Below are positions 1 through 9,911 of a stretch of DNA of 64,000 nt, in pieces. The stretch's first letter is position 1, and each line of letters begins with the position of its first letter. The DNA comes from Burkholderiaceae bacterium (GTDB lineage Bacteria; Pseudomonadota; Gammaproteobacteria; Burkholderiales; Burkholderiaceae_D), in contig SCTK01000014.1 of the NCBI GenBank assembly GCA_004298905.1, positions 62,001 to 126,000 on the forward strand, read 5' to 3'. Under the pieces are notes generated by a model. It was not told the DNA's origin and ran no database searches. It saw only the letters and a list, made by a program, of their open reading frames with translations. Position numbers and translations under genes: made by a program.

Positions 1-44
1 AGGCAGCCATGGCCGCCGTCGCTGCACAGGGCAAAGCCAAGTAA
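1..44 (+). CDS. gpmA: C-terminal end of probable phosphoglycerate mutase (partial)
   Basis: Only the last 13 codons and the TAA stop are present, reading AAMAAVAAQGKAK. This alanine-rich tail ending in QGKAK resembles the C-terminus of 2,3-bisphosphoglycerate-dependent phosphoglycerate mutases of betaproteobacteria, where gpmA is commonly followed by envC and ctpA as here. The rest lies outside the window, so the call rests on the tail and on gene order. The stop is two bases before the envC start, so the two are probably cotranscribed. Confidence 0.5.
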   Translation, partial: AAMAAVAAQGKAK

Positions 45-46
45 GG

Positions 47-1420
47 ATGTCCCAAAAACCGGCGCTCACGCTGCTCCTCGCGTTATGGTTTGCGCTGAGC
101 AGCGTGTCGGCGTCGGCCGCAGCAGCAACGGTAAAAAAGAAAAAACATCCGGCAACGTCACACAAGACGGTTGCATCCCACCCTACCCATACCCGCAAGC
201 GTAGTCCTTCTGCACCCGCAGCCCCGGCTGCCGCTGCGCAGCCCACCGCTTCGCCGGAAGAGTTGAATGCGCGGCGCGAAGAATTGCGCGCGCGGCTGGA
301 GCAACTCAAACAAGAGATTGCCAAATCCGAGGCCCATCGCAGTGAAGCGGCCGATGCGCTGGCACAAAGCGAAAAGGCGATTTCGGATACCAACCGCCAG
401 TTGCGCAAGCTGGAAGATCAGCAACGCGCCGTCAATACGCGTCTGGACGGTGCGCGGCAACAGCAGCAGCAGGCCACGCAAACCCTGCAACATCAGCAGG
501 CGCAACTGGGCGAGCTGCTGCGCCAGCGCTACATGAGCGGCAGCAGCGAATCGCTGCGCCTGTTTCTCAGTGGCGGCAACCCCAATCAGGAGCAGCGCGA
601 CGCGCAATATCTGCAGTATGTGGCGCAGGGACAGGCTGATCTGCTCAAGGCCTTGCAAGCCACGCTGACCCAGTTACAACAACTGGAACAGCAACAGGCT
701 TCGCAGCAGGCCGAACTGGCGCAGCTGCGCAAAACCCAGGAGCAACAGAAACAGCAGCTGGTGCAGGACAAGCAGTCGCGCCGCAAAACGCTCGATCAGA
801 TTGCCAGCAAGATCAAGACACAAAAACGTGAAGCGGGCGCGTTGCAACGCGATGAGCAACGGCTGGCCAACCTGGTCCAGCAGATTGCCCGCGTGCTGGA
901 ACAGCAAAAACAGCAACAGGCGCAACGCCGCGCGCAAGCCACACGCAACAACCAAACACCACAGGAAAACGTGGTGGCGCGCAACGATGCGGTGCCGGAT
1001 GACGACCTGCCCGCCGGTGCCTTTGCCAAGCTCAAGGGCCGCCTGCACTTGCCGGTGCGCGGCGATGTGATCGGCCGCTTTGGCGCGTCGCGCAGCGGCG
1101 GCGGGCCGTCCTGGAAAGGTTTGTTCATCCGCGCCGAGGATGGCGCCAGGATTCACGCCATTGCCGCTGGACGGGTGGTTTTTGCCGAATGGCTGCGCGG
1201 CTTTGGCAATTTACTGATCATCGATCATGGTGGTCAGTATCTGAGCATTTATGGCAACAACGAAGCCTTGCTCAAGGAAGTCGGCGAAGCGGTGAGTCCG
1301 GGCGAAATCGTTGCCAGCGTTGGCAATAGCGGGGGAAACCCGGAAACCGGTTTATACTTTGAATTGCGTTACAAAGGCCAGCCTATTGACCCGATGCAGT
1401 GGGTGACTTTGCGGAATTAA
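47..1420 (+). CDS. envC: Murein hydrolase activator EnvC
   Basis: A periplasmic activator of cell-separation amidases (AmiA/AmiB family) at the septum. The 457-residue protein starts with a signal peptide (about residues 1-26), then a basic proline/alanine-rich linker, then a long glutamine-rich coiled coil (about 70-300), then a C-terminal LytM/M23-like domain (about 330-455). The metal-binding motifs of active M23 peptidases are degenerate: the region SWKGLFIRA replaces the first His motif and LYFELR replaces HxH. That is the EnvC signature of an activator rather than a hydrolase. The ATG lies two bases after the upstream stop, with AAGG overlapping that stop as ribosome-binding site. ctpA follows on the same strand after about 115 bases. 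Confidence 0.9.
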   Translation: MSQKPALTLLLALWFALSSVSASAAAATVKKKKHPATSHKTVASHPTHTRKRSPSAPAAPAAAAQPTASPEELNARREELRARLEQLKQEIAKSEAHRSEAADALAQSEKAISDTNRQLRKLEDQQRAVNTRLDGARQQQQQATQTLQHQQAQLGELLRQRYMSGSSESLRLFLSGGNPNQEQRDAQYLQYVAQGQADLLKALQATLTQLQQLEQQQASQQAELAQLRKTQEQQKQQLVQDKQSRRKTLDQIASKIKTQKREAGALQRDEQRLANLVQQIARVLEQQKQQQAQRRAQATRNNQTPQENVVARNDAVPDDDLPAGAFAKLKGRLHLPVRGDVIGRFGASRSGGGPSWKGLFIRAEDGARIHAIAAGRVVFAEWLRGFGNLLIIDHGGQYLSIYGNNEALLKEVGEAVSPGEIVASVGNSGGNPETGLYFELRYKGQPIDPMQWVTLRN

Positions 1421-1535
1421 TCGTCCAAAATCGAGTCAGACCCTAGAGTTATTTCATCACGGAAAACATCAGTTTTTTGAGTGTGCTTCTTTCCCCCGTT
1501 CTCCGTGGCCCCATTTGTCTTTTTCAGAGAGTCTC

Positions 1536-2966
<1,431 letters not shown>

Positions 2967-2987
2967 TCGGGGCGCGGGGGCCCGGCC

Positions 2988-3740
2988 ATGAATGATGACA
3001 GCCTGCTGCGCTATTCGCGCCATCTTCTGCTGGATGGCTGGGGCGTGGAAGCGCAGCAGCGCATCACTGCTGCCCATGTGCTGATCATCGGCGCCGGCGG
3101 GCTCGGTTGCCCGGCGGCGCAGTACCTCGCTGCGGCCGGTGTCGGCACCTTGACTCTGGTCGATGATGACAACGTTGATCTGACCAATCTGCAGCGCCAA
3201 ATCCTGCACACCACCGCGCGCATCGGCCAAGCCAAAGTCAACTCTGCTGCGGCCGCACTGACGGAACTCAATCCAGAAATTCAGATTCACGCCCTGGCGC
3301 AACGCGCCAGCGGCGAAGCACTTGACGCGCTCGTCGCCCAAGCCGATGTAGTGCTCGATTGCAGCGACAACTTCGCCACCCGCCATGCCGTCAATCGCGC
3401 TTGCGTGGCGGCACGCACCCCGCTGGTCTCGGGTGCCGCGATCCGCTGGGAAGGTCAACTGGCAGTATTCGATTTGCGCCGTTCGGACTCACCCTGCTAC
3501 CACTGCCTGTTTCCCGAAGGCGCGAGCGTGGAAGAATTGCGCTGCGCCACCACCGGCGTGTTTGCGCCCTTGACCGGCATCATCGGCACGCTGCAAGCGG
3601 CTGAGGCGCTCAAGCTGCTGGCCGGACTGGATACGGTGTCACGCCTGCAATTGTTCGATGCGCGCAGCCATCAATGGCGCAGCATCGGCTTTACCCGCGA
3701 TCCGCAGTGCGCGGTATGCAGCACTCGAGCTGGTGACTAG
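2988..3740 (+). CDS. ThiF/MoeB/HesA-family E1-like adenylyltransferase
   Basis: A 250-residue E1-like enzyme that adenylates the C-terminal glycine of a small sulfur-carrier protein (ThiS or MoaD type). It has the Rossmann nucleotide motif IIGAGGLG at about residues 28-35, the VDDDNVDLTNLQRQ segment (about 54-67) with the ATP-contacting Asn, Arg and Gln, and two zinc cysteine pairs, CYHC (about 171-174) and CAVC (about 242-245). The length fits MoeB (about 250). There is no rhodanese domain. It follows ctpA by 21 bases, suggesting one transcript. Whether the partner is MoaD, ThiS or another carrier cannot be told because none is encoded nearby, so no gene symbol is given. Confidence 0.85.
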   Translation: MNDDSLLRYSRHLLLDGWGVEAQQRITAAHVLIIGAGGLGCPAAQYLAAAGVGTLTLVDDDNVDLTNLQRQILHTTARIGQAKVNSAAAALTELNPEIQIHALAQRASGEALDALVAQADVVLDCSDNFATRHAVNRACVAARTPLVSGAAIRWEGQLAVFDLRRSDSPCYHCLFPEGASVEELRCATTGVFAPLTGIIGTLQAAEALKLLAGLDTVSRLQLFDARSHQWRSIGFTRDPQCAVCSTRAGD

Positions 3741-3752
3741 AATCTATTGAGA

Positions 3753-4520
3753 TTAGAAGCGCAGCGTAAACCCACCGCCGAATTTCGTTGCACGCACATC
3801 CCCCTGAACATCGCGCCGCAGGCCGAGATCGAAATCGAGCGTGCCCTGCGGCGAGTAAATAACCCCCAGCAAAAAATAGCGCGCCGCTGCGGCGCTGCCT
3901 GTGCCGCCTTGCATACTGCCCGCATCCATCAACACGCGCCATTGACCCGTCAGTGCATACAGCGCCGCCGCCGACAGCCCGCCGATCACGGCGCGGTGAT
4001 CGTCCGCCGGATTTGCACTGCGATTGCTGTTCAGCGTGACATTGGCGAGCAACATCCAGTGCTCACGCGTGTATTGGAGCAATCCGGTGAGACCCAGATT
4101 GGCGCGGCCTGCGCCCAGACCGCGCGTGTCATCGCCGGTGGGCAGGGTGAGTTCGGCTTTCGCGCCGAGCGAGATCTCGTCTTGTCTCCACGCGCGCCAC
4201 TTCAAGCCCACGGCTTGATCGCCGTGACCCGCGGCAAGGCTGCGGCCACCGGCACCATCGTCATCGTCCTGACGGTTCCAGGGCAGATTGGTATATACAT
4301 CAAGGGTGGCCGCTGCGCCATAGGTGAGCGTGGCATTCACTTCGCGCGTGCGGCTGCTGGTCTCGGCGATGCGGTCTTCGCTGTGCGTGCGGTCGGTGTT
4401 CAGTTCGAGTTGCCAATTGCCGGTGTGCTGCGTGCCGGTATCGTCGGTTTGCAGCGGGTGGGCGGCATACGCCAAACACGGCGCCAGCCACAGCAAAAGA
4501 ATGAAGGTGAGACGGTTCAT
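3753..4520 (-). CDS. Exported protein, putative outer-membrane beta-barrel (Phenol_MetA_deg-like)
   Basis: A 255-residue protein with a clear signal peptide cleaved after AYA (about residue 19) and many short alternating-hydrophobic stretches ending in a terminal Phe, as expected for an outer-membrane barrel. The opening segment HPLQTDDTGTQHTGNWQLE and the repeated 'AELTLPTGD' type strands resemble the Phenol_MetA_deg/transporter family (PF13557). That assignment is by eye, and the transported substrate, if any, is unknown. The gene is convergent with the E1-like gene (12 bases between stops) and lies 20 bases downstream of slmA on the same strand. Confidence 0.55.
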   Translation of the reverse strand: MNRLTFILLLWLAPCLAYAAHPLQTDDTGTQHTGNWQLELNTDRTHSEDRIAETSSRTREVNATLTYGAAATLDVYTNLPWNRQDDDDGAGGRSLAAGHGDQAVGLKWRAWRQDEISLGAKAELTLPTGDDTRGLGAGRANLGLTGLLQYTREHWMLLANVTLNSNRSANPADDHRAVIGGLSAAALYALTGQWRVLMDAGSMQGGTGSAAAARYFLLGVIYSPQGTLDFDLGLRRDVQGDVRATKFGGGFTLRF

Positions 4521-4540
4521 TCCAGCAACCCGAAGAAACC

Positions 4541-5113
4541 TCAGGCCAGCAGCTGCATTAACTGTGTTTCAAAAAACTCCGTCGGTTTTTTGGTAAAGCC
4601 GGTTTTGACAAAGCGCAACCAGCGGCCCGCCACATAGGCGACCAAAATGCTGGCGCGCGCCGCCGCGTCGGTGTCCGGTGGCAAGGGTTGCTGGCTTTGC
4701 GCCAGACGCAGGCTTTGCTTGAGCGACACTTCGATGCGGTCGAACAATTGATTCATGCGTTCCTGCAGACGTTCGTTCTCGTGCACCAGCGCATCGCCCA
4801 CCAGCACCCGCGTCATGCCGGGATTTTTTTCGGCGAAGTTGAGCAGCATGCGCACGATTTGCTGTGCCTGTTTCAGGCCATTGTCTTCGCTGCCGGTGAT
4901 CTGGTTGATCAAGCCGAAAATCGTGGTTTCGATGAATTCGATCAAGCCCTCGAACATTTGCGCCTTGCTGGCGAAATGCCGGTACAGCGCGGCTTCGGAC
5001 ACATCCAGCCGAGCAGCCAGTGCGGCTGTCGTGATTTTTTCCCCACGCGGGTCTTCCAGCATGGTGGCCAGGACTTGCAGGATCTGATGTTTGCGTTCAC
5101 CGGGTTTGCTCAT
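4541..5113 (-). CDS. slmA: Nucleoid occlusion factor SlmA (TetR family)
   Basis: A 190-residue TetR-family DNA-binding protein that blocks FtsZ ring assembly over the unsegregated nucleoid. The N-terminal helix-turn-helix is visible (about residues 25-50, ALAARLDVSEAALYRHFASK), followed by FEGLIEFIETTIFGLINQI, which matches SlmA rather than metabolite-sensing TetR proteins. The C-terminal part (AGRWLRFVKTGFTKKPTE) also fits SlmA. Length is close to the 190-200 usual. It is separate from ftsZ by about 19 kb. Confidence 0.9.
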   Translation of the reverse strand: MSKPGERKHQILQVLATMLEDPRGEKITTAALAARLDVSEAALYRHFASKAQMFEGLIEFIETTIFGLINQITGSEDNGLKQAQQIVRMLLNFAEKNPGMTRVLVGDALVHENERLQERMNQLFDRIEVSLKQSLRLAQSQQPLPPDTDAAARASILVAYVAGRWLRFVKTGFTKKPTEFFETQLMQLLA

Positions 5114-5160
5114 TTTTCGGCTCTTTTCTAAGTGAAAGTCGCATCAGCGACCCGATCTTT

Positions 5161-5199
5161 TCCCCTCGCCCTCTGGGAGAGGGGGAAGGGGTGAGGGAA
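5161..5199. repeat. Dispersed palindromic repeat, CCCTCTGGGAGAGGG type
   Basis: The segment contains CCCTCTGGGAGAGGG flanked by CCCCTCGCC and GGGGTGAGGG. A near-identical unit lies at 8061-8100, so it is one of several copies of an intergenic palindromic repeat in this genome. It sits in the 135-base gap between slmA and the HAD gene. Confidence 0.8.
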
Positions 5200-5248
5200 A
5201 CGGGCATGGCGCGGTTTTCATTTTCCGGGTTGGTTCAAAACATGCCCG

Positions 5249-5968
5249 TTATTGGAATGATCGGAGTGCGCGCCAGCGCTGCGACAGTGCGGACACCGAT
5301 TGTATTTTAAGATCGACATACTGCGGGCGATTTTGCGGATGATTTTTTTGCTGCAGGCCGGGGACATCGGGCCGCAGCAGCCGGGTAACCCAGACAGTCG
5401 CCATCCCGCACGCCTTGGCGCAGCGCAAGTTTGCCAGCGTGTCCTCGACCAGAATGCAGCGCTGCGGCCGCACCCCTTCGCGGCGCACAATGGCGCGCAG
5501 CATGGCGCGCGAGGGCTTGGGCCGATACTGGCCAAACAAGCGCATCTGTTCCACGGCATAACTGCGCTGAAAATGGCGGTCGATGCCCAGATGCTGCAGG
5601 ATCGCGCGCGCGTAACGTTGCGGCGCGTTGGTCAGCAGCACCTTGCGTCCCGGCAGCCGTGCAAACAACTGACGCAGCCCGCGCTCGGCGCGCACCATGC
5701 TGCCCAGATCGTCGAATTGATGGGTGTGGTGCAGAAAGTGATCGGCGTCGATGGCGTGGTGACGCAGCAATCCCAGCAGCGTTGCACCGTAGCGCTGCCA
5801 GTAGTGCATCCGTAAAGCGCTGGCCGCCACAGGGTCGAGCGCCAGATGCTGTGCGATATAGTGCGTCATCGATTGATTGATGTGCGGAAAGATCGCGTGC
5901 CCGGCGTCGTGCAGGGTATTGTCCAGATCGAACAGCCAGACAGGAGTGGAGCGAGATGTTGCAATCAT
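5249..5968 (-). CDS. HAD-family pyrimidine 5'-nucleotidase
   Basis: A HAD hydrolase of the Sdt1/pyrimidine 5'-nucleotidase type, which removes phosphate from nucleoside monophosphates or similar small substrates. The 239-residue product has motif I FDLDNTLHDA at its N-terminus (nucleophile and acid Asp), motif II LLTNAP, the conserved Lys in YRPKPS and motif III EDTLANL. A start at 5968 places motif I about 12 residues in, as in relatives. An in-frame ATG at 6007 would add 13 residues and has a slightly better purine stretch upstream. With either start the coding region overlaps the divergent lipoprotein gene that begins at 5956. Confidence 0.8.
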   Translation of the reverse strand: MIATSRSTPVWLFDLDNTLHDAGHAIFPHINQSMTHYIAQHLALDPVAASALRMHYWQRYGATLLGLLRHHAIDADHFLHHTHQFDDLGSMVRAERGLRQLFARLPGRKVLLTNAPQRYARAILQHLGIDRHFQRSYAVEQMRLFGQYRPKPSRAMLRAIVRREGVRPQRCILVEDTLANLRCAKACGMATVWVTRLLRPDVPGLQQKNHPQNRPQYVDLKIQSVSALSQRWRALRSFQ

Positions 5969-6516
5969 GGCGCAGGAAAATTCGGGCAGCGGCCATTGTA
6001 ACGGCATGCTTGTGCCTGCTGGCCGCGTGCAGTCCGCGCTTCGATTGGCGCGAAATTGCCAACAGCGAAGCAGGCTATGCCGCCCTGTTCCCCGCGCGTC
6101 CGGCGCTCGTCACACGAACCTTGCCGCACGGCGCGCAAACCCTCACGCTGACCTTGCAGGCGGCCCCCGTGGGACAGCGCTATTTTGCGGTCGGCAGCGC
6201 GCCCCTCCCTGCCACCACTGAAGCTGCACTGTTCTGGCAAAGTCAGCTTGAAGCCGCTTTGCTGAGCAACCTTGACGCCCAGGTCACACAAGCCCATGCC
6301 CCGCAAGCGCCGGTGCTACGCGATATCAGCGCCAGCGGTACCCTGCGTGCACAGCGTGGCGACGCAGCGGGCGTACCCGCGAAATTGCGCGCGCGCTTCT
6401 ACCTGCATCACGATCGTCTCTATGAAGTTTTTGTGATGGCGCCTGCCGCAGAATGGGACGACGAAGCGGTGGAAACCTTTTTCACGGGGTTCAAGCTGCT
6501 GGATCAACAATCCTGA
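5956..6516 (+). CDS. Hypothetical lipoprotein
   Basis: A 186-residue protein with a lipoprotein signal: basic start (SWRRKIR), hydrophobic stretch and lipobox LLAAC (Cys about residue 25). The mature part (FDWREIANSEAGYAALFPARP) has the look of small exported proteins of betaproteobacteria whose function is unknown. AGGAG lies nine bases before the ATG. The start overlaps that of the divergent HAD gene by 13 bases, an unusual arrangement unless one of the starts is different. It is convergent with comM, with two bases between stop codons. No function can be assigned. Confidence 0.7.
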   Translation: MLQSWRRKIRAAAIVTACLCLLAACSPRFDWREIANSEAGYAALFPARPALVTRTLPHGAQTLTLTLQAAPVGQRYFAVGSAPLPATTEAALFWQSQLEAALLSNLDAQVTQAHAPQAPVLRDISASGTLRAQRGDAAGVPAKLRARFYLHHDRLYEVFVMAPAAEWDDEAVETFFTGFKLLDQQS

Positions 6517-6518
6517 GC

Positions 6519-8027
6519 TTAGTGCTGCGCCAGTGCGCGGCGGTATTGAATCGCTTCACCGATATGGCTGGCACTCAGGCTGACCGCCGCTTCCAGATCG
6601 GCAATCGTGCGCGCGAGTTTCAGGATGCGGTGATAGGCGCGCGCTGACAGACCCAGTTGATTGATCGCCGAGCGCGCCAATTTCTCGCCCGCCGCGTCGG
6701 GCTGTGCATGCTGTTCCAGTTCACCAGGTTCCAGGTGCGCATTCAATTTGTCTTGCCGCTGCAGTTGCAGGGTTTGCGCCTGTGACACCCGCGCGGCGAC
6801 GGCGGCTGTGGCTTCGCCCGGTGCAGCATGCAACAGTTCTGCTTCGCTCAGATTCGGCACTTCGATGCGAATGTCGATGCGGTCCAGCAGCGGCCCGGAA
6901 ATTTTTCCCTGATAGCGCGCCACCTGATCGGGTGTACAGCGACAGCGTGGCTGCCCCAGATAACCGCAGGGGCAGGGATTCATCGCCGCCAGCAGTTGAA
7001 AACGCGCCGGAAACTCGGCCTGCTGGGCCGCGCGCGAAATGGTGATGCGACCCGACTCCAGCGGTTCGCGCAAGACTTCCAGCACACGCCGGTCGAACTC
7101 GGGCAATTCATCGAGAAACAGAACGCCATGATGTGCGAGCGAAATTTCGCCCGGTCGTGGCGTACCACCACCCCCCACCAGGGCCACGGCCGACGCTGTG
7201 TGGTGCGGATTTCTCAGCACGCGCTGACGCCAGCGCTGCGCATCGAACGCCCCGGTCAGGCTCAGCACCGCCGCCGATTCCAGCGCCTGCCGCTCATCCA
7301 GCGGCGGCAGCAGACCGGCGAAACGTTGCGCCAGCATGGACTTGCCGGTGCCTGGCGGGCCCAGCATCAGCAGATGATGGCCGCCCGCCGCCGCGACTTC
7401 CAGCGCCCGGCGCGCCTGCATTTGCCCCTTGACCTCGGCCAGGTCGGGATAATTGGGCAAGATATTTCTCACTTCAGCCTGGAAACGTTGCAAACTCTTT
7501 TCCGCCGGATTCAAACCGGCAGTGAAATGCGCCGCCACCTGCAACAGACTGGCCGCCGGATAAATTTCCGCCGCCTGTACCAGTGCGGCCTCGGCGGCAT
7601 TCTCTTGCGGCAAGATCAAACGTCGCGGCGCGTTGCTGCGCGTCAGCGCCAGCGCAATCGGCAACACGCCGCGCGTGGGCAGCAGCGCGCCAGTGAGCGA
7701 AAGCTCGCCGATGAATTCATAGGCGGGAAATTGTTCGGCCGAGATTTGACCACTGGCAGCGAGTATGCCCAGCGCAATCGGCAGATCAAAACGGCCCGAT
7801 TCCTTTTGCAGATCAGCGGGCGCAAGGTTAACCGTGATGCGCTTGGCGGGAAAATCGAAACCTGAATTCTGGATCGCGGCACGCACCCGGTCGCGCGCCT
7901 CCTTGACCTCGGTTTCCGGCAAACCAACGATAGTGAAGGACGGCAGCCCATTGGCCAGATGCGCCTCCACACTCACCAACGGCGCCTGCATTCCTGTGAG
8001 CGCGCGGCTGTGCAGAACCGCGAGCAT
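6519..8027 (-). CDS. comM: YifB/ComM family Mg-chelatase-like AAA+ ATPase
   Basis: A 502-residue AAA+ protein of the ComM/YifB family. Its studied member ComM is a hexameric helicase promoting branch migration during natural transformation. Visible elements are an N-terminal Lon-like substrate domain (SVEAHLANGLPSFTIVGLPE), Walker A GPPGTGKS, Walker B VLFLDELPEF, the arginine-finger segment LREPLESGRI, a cysteine cluster CPCGYLGQPRCRC and a C-terminal Mg_chelatase_C region. The start at 8027 (MLAVLHSRAL) matches the family. An in-frame ATG at 8108 would read through a dispersed repeat and is rejected. ubiK lies about 100 bases upstream on the same strand. Confidence 0.92.
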   Translation of the reverse strand: MLAVLHSRALTGMQAPLVSVEAHLANGLPSFTIVGLPETEVKEARDRVRAAIQNSGFDFPAKRITVNLAPADLQKESGRFDLPIALGILAASGQISAEQFPAYEFIGELSLTGALLPTRGVLPIALALTRSNAPRRLILPQENAAEAALVQAAEIYPAASLLQVAAHFTAGLNPAEKSLQRFQAEVRNILPNYPDLAEVKGQMQARRALEVAAAGGHHLLMLGPPGTGKSMLAQRFAGLLPPLDERQALESAAVLSLTGAFDAQRWRQRVLRNPHHTASAVALVGGGGTPRPGEISLAHHGVLFLDELPEFDRRVLEVLREPLESGRITISRAAQQAEFPARFQLLAAMNPCPCGYLGQPRCRCTPDQVARYQGKISGPLLDRIDIRIEVPNLSEAELLHAAPGEATAAVAARVSQAQTLQLQRQDKLNAHLEPGELEQHAQPDAAGEKLARSAINQLGLSARAYHRILKLARTIADLEAAVSLSASHIGEAIQYRRALAQH

Positions 8028-8060
8028 GTCAGGTCGCAGGCACGCGTGGCGTGCCTCCGA

Positions 8061-8100
8061 TCTCACCCTCTCCCTCTGGGAGAGGGCCGGGGTGAGGGAA
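8061..8100. repeat. Dispersed palindromic repeat, CCCTCTGGGAGAGGG type (second copy)
   Basis: TCTCACCCTCTCCCTCTGGG continues into AGAGGGCCGGGGTGAGGG, the same palindromic unit as at 5161-5199. It lies directly upstream of the comM start and creates an artificial N-terminal extension of that reading frame. Confidence 0.8.
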
Positions 8101-8126
8101 TGCGGCACTTGGTTTTAAGCGCCGCA

Positions 8127-8372
8127 TCAGTCTTTTTGTTCCAGCTCAGCGACGCGCGTCTCCAGGGCCTGAACCTGGCTGCGCAGCCGTTCGACCAACT
8201 GACGCTGCAGTTCAAACTCTTCGCGGGTCACCAGATCGAGCTTGCCGAAACTCTGTTGCAACAGAGCGCGCAGGTTTTTTTCGATGTCTTGCGCCGGTGT
8301 GTTTTGCAGTGCTGCGCTGATGCGCTGCTGAATTTGCTGCAAAAAATCCAGTGGCGATGCTTTGGTATCCAT
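8127..8372 (-). CDS. ubiK: Ubiquinone biosynthesis accessory factor UbiK (YqiC, BMFP family)
   Basis: An 81-residue protein of the BMFP/YqiC family. UbiK works with UbiJ in the aerobic O2-dependent ubiquinone pathway, and ubiJ is present at 56788. The N-terminal part (FLQQIQQRISAAL) is amphipathic and the C-terminal third (LVERLRSQVQALETRVAELE) is a coiled coil that trimerises in relatives. The ATG is preceded by GGGGGGAAC, a strong ribosome-binding site, on the minus strand. It is divergent from the torF unit; the regulatory dyads start about 75 bases upstream of this gene. Confidence 0.88.
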   Translation of the reverse strand: MDTKASPLDFLQQIQQRISAALQNTPAQDIEKNLRALLQQSFGKLDLVTREEFELQRQLVERLRSQVQALETRVAELEQKD

Positions 8373-8446
8373 GTTCCCCCCGTTGGCTGCCAGCCCTGAT
8401 GTGGGTTGAGTGTAGCACGGGGCATTGCAGGAAAACGACAGATTGA

Positions 8447-8492
8447 TGCACCACTTTGGTGTAAATAAAAAATAATGCACCAGAATTGAAAA
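8447..8492 (+). promoter_or_regulatory. Tandem NtrC-like binding sites
   Basis: TGCACC-ACTTT-GGTGTA at 8447-8463 matches the NtrC dyad TGCACC-N5-GGTGCA at 11 of 12 arm positions. A second half-conserved site, TGCACC-AGAAT-TGAAAA, lies at 8476-8492, 29 bases on. They are about 75-120 bases upstream of the sigma-54 promoter, the usual enhancer position. Confidence 0.75.
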
Positions 8493-8564
8493 TTGCTGCT
8501 TTGCACGATTCCCTTTATGGGACGCCAAACCGTAAGATTGCAGCATCCGAGACCTGCATTTTAG

Positions 8565-8581
8565 TTGGCATACAAGATGCA
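8565..8581 (+). promoter_or_regulatory. Sigma-54 promoter for torF-glnK-amtB
   Basis: TTGGCATACAAGATGCA has GG at 8567-8568 and GC at 8579-8580, exactly the 12-base separation of the -24/-12 elements, and matches TTGGCAC-N5-TTGCA well. Transcription would start near 8592, about 63 bases before torF. Confidence 0.78.
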
Positions 8582-8654
8582 ATAAAAGAGTTCCGGTATC
8601 CGCATTTTTTGTTTGGCTTCCTTCAACACTTGATAAGAGATCAGGAGAATCACC

Positions 8655-9491
8655 ATGAAACGTTCCATTCTTTCCGCGCTGGTACTGGCGGCCCTCGCGG
8701 CCCCGGCTGCGCTGATGACCACCAGCGCCTATGCTGATGATGCTGCCGCAGCACCACCGCCGTCCCCATTTACCGGCAACATGACGCTGGCATCCGAGTA
8801 TCTGTATCGCGGCATCGCGCAAACGCGCGGCAAACCGGCCCTGCAAGGCGGGTTTGACTATGCCCACAGCAGTGGTTTTTATGTGGGTACCTGGGCATCC
8901 ACCATCAGCTGGATCGGTGATGCGACTGCGGGTGCAAGCGCCCCGCTGGAAATTGACCTCTATGGTGGCTTCAGAGGCAGCTTTGGCGGTAGTGACTTGG
9001 GTTACGACGTAGGTGTGTTGACCTATAACTACCCCGGTAGCGGCAAACCGACCGGTAACGCCAAGCCCGACACAACCGAGATTTACGCCGCGCTGAGCTG
9101 GACATGGCTGTCCGTGAAATATTCCCGCTCGACCGGCAGCTTGTTTGGCTGGGTCACGGCCAGCGGCGATAAAACCAGTGGTTCGGGCTACCTCGAAGTG
9201 AATGGCACCTGGGATCTGGGTAACGGTTGGGGTCTGACCGCGCACGGTGGCCATCAAACAGTCAAGGGTCTTAGCGACGCTTCGTATAGTGACTACAAAA
9301 TTGGCGTGACTAAGGACGTTGGTTTTGGCACACTCGGCCTGGCCATGTCCGGCACCAATGCCAAAGACAACTGTAGTGGCGCTGCGGCTGCGACGGCGTC
9401 GGATGTCTACTGTTTTGTCAATAACAACGGCACGAACGCCTATTCGTCCGGCAAAACCCGCGCCGTGTTGACCTTTGGCAAGACGTTCTAA
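8655..9491 (+). CDS. TorF family putative porin
   Basis: A 278-residue outer-membrane barrel of the TorF family (TIGR02001). It has a signal peptide cleaved after AYA (about residue 27) and the family's typical beginning, NMTLASEYLYRGIAQT, followed by glycine- and aromatic-rich strands (GGFDYAHSSGFYVGTWAS, EIDLYGGFRG) and a terminal Phe. In betaproteobacteria such porins commonly precede glnK-amtB, suggesting outer-membrane entry of ammonium or other nitrogen solutes, but this substrate is an inference. AGGAG lies seven bases before the ATG. It is the first gene after the sigma-54 promoter at 8565. Confidence 0.85.
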   Translation: MKRSILSALVLAALAAPAALMTTSAYADDAAAAPPPSPFTGNMTLASEYLYRGIAQTRGKPALQGGFDYAHSSGFYVGTWASTISWIGDATAGASAPLEIDLYGGFRGSFGGSDLGYDVGVLTYNYPGSGKPTGNAKPDTTEIYAALSWTWLSVKYSRSTGSLFGWVTASGDKTSGSGYLEVNGTWDLGNGWGLTAHGGHQTVKGLSDASYSDYKIGVTKDVGFGTLGLAMSGTNAKDNCSGAAAATASDVYCFVNNNGTNAYSSGKTRAVLTFGKTF

Positions 9492-9544
9492 GTTTGGGTA
9501 GACTGGGGTGGTCTGTTTTTTCAGGCGCCCCATATTTTCAATAA

Positions 9545-9895
<351 letters not shown>

Positions 9896-9911
9896 CAATC
9901 GCGAGGCACTC

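Noticed and set aside
3747-4637. 296-codon open frame antisense to the barrel gene and slmA end
   Set aside because: Arg/Gln/Ala-rich and lacks a signal or domain, while the minus-strand gene has a signal peptide and barrel pattern.
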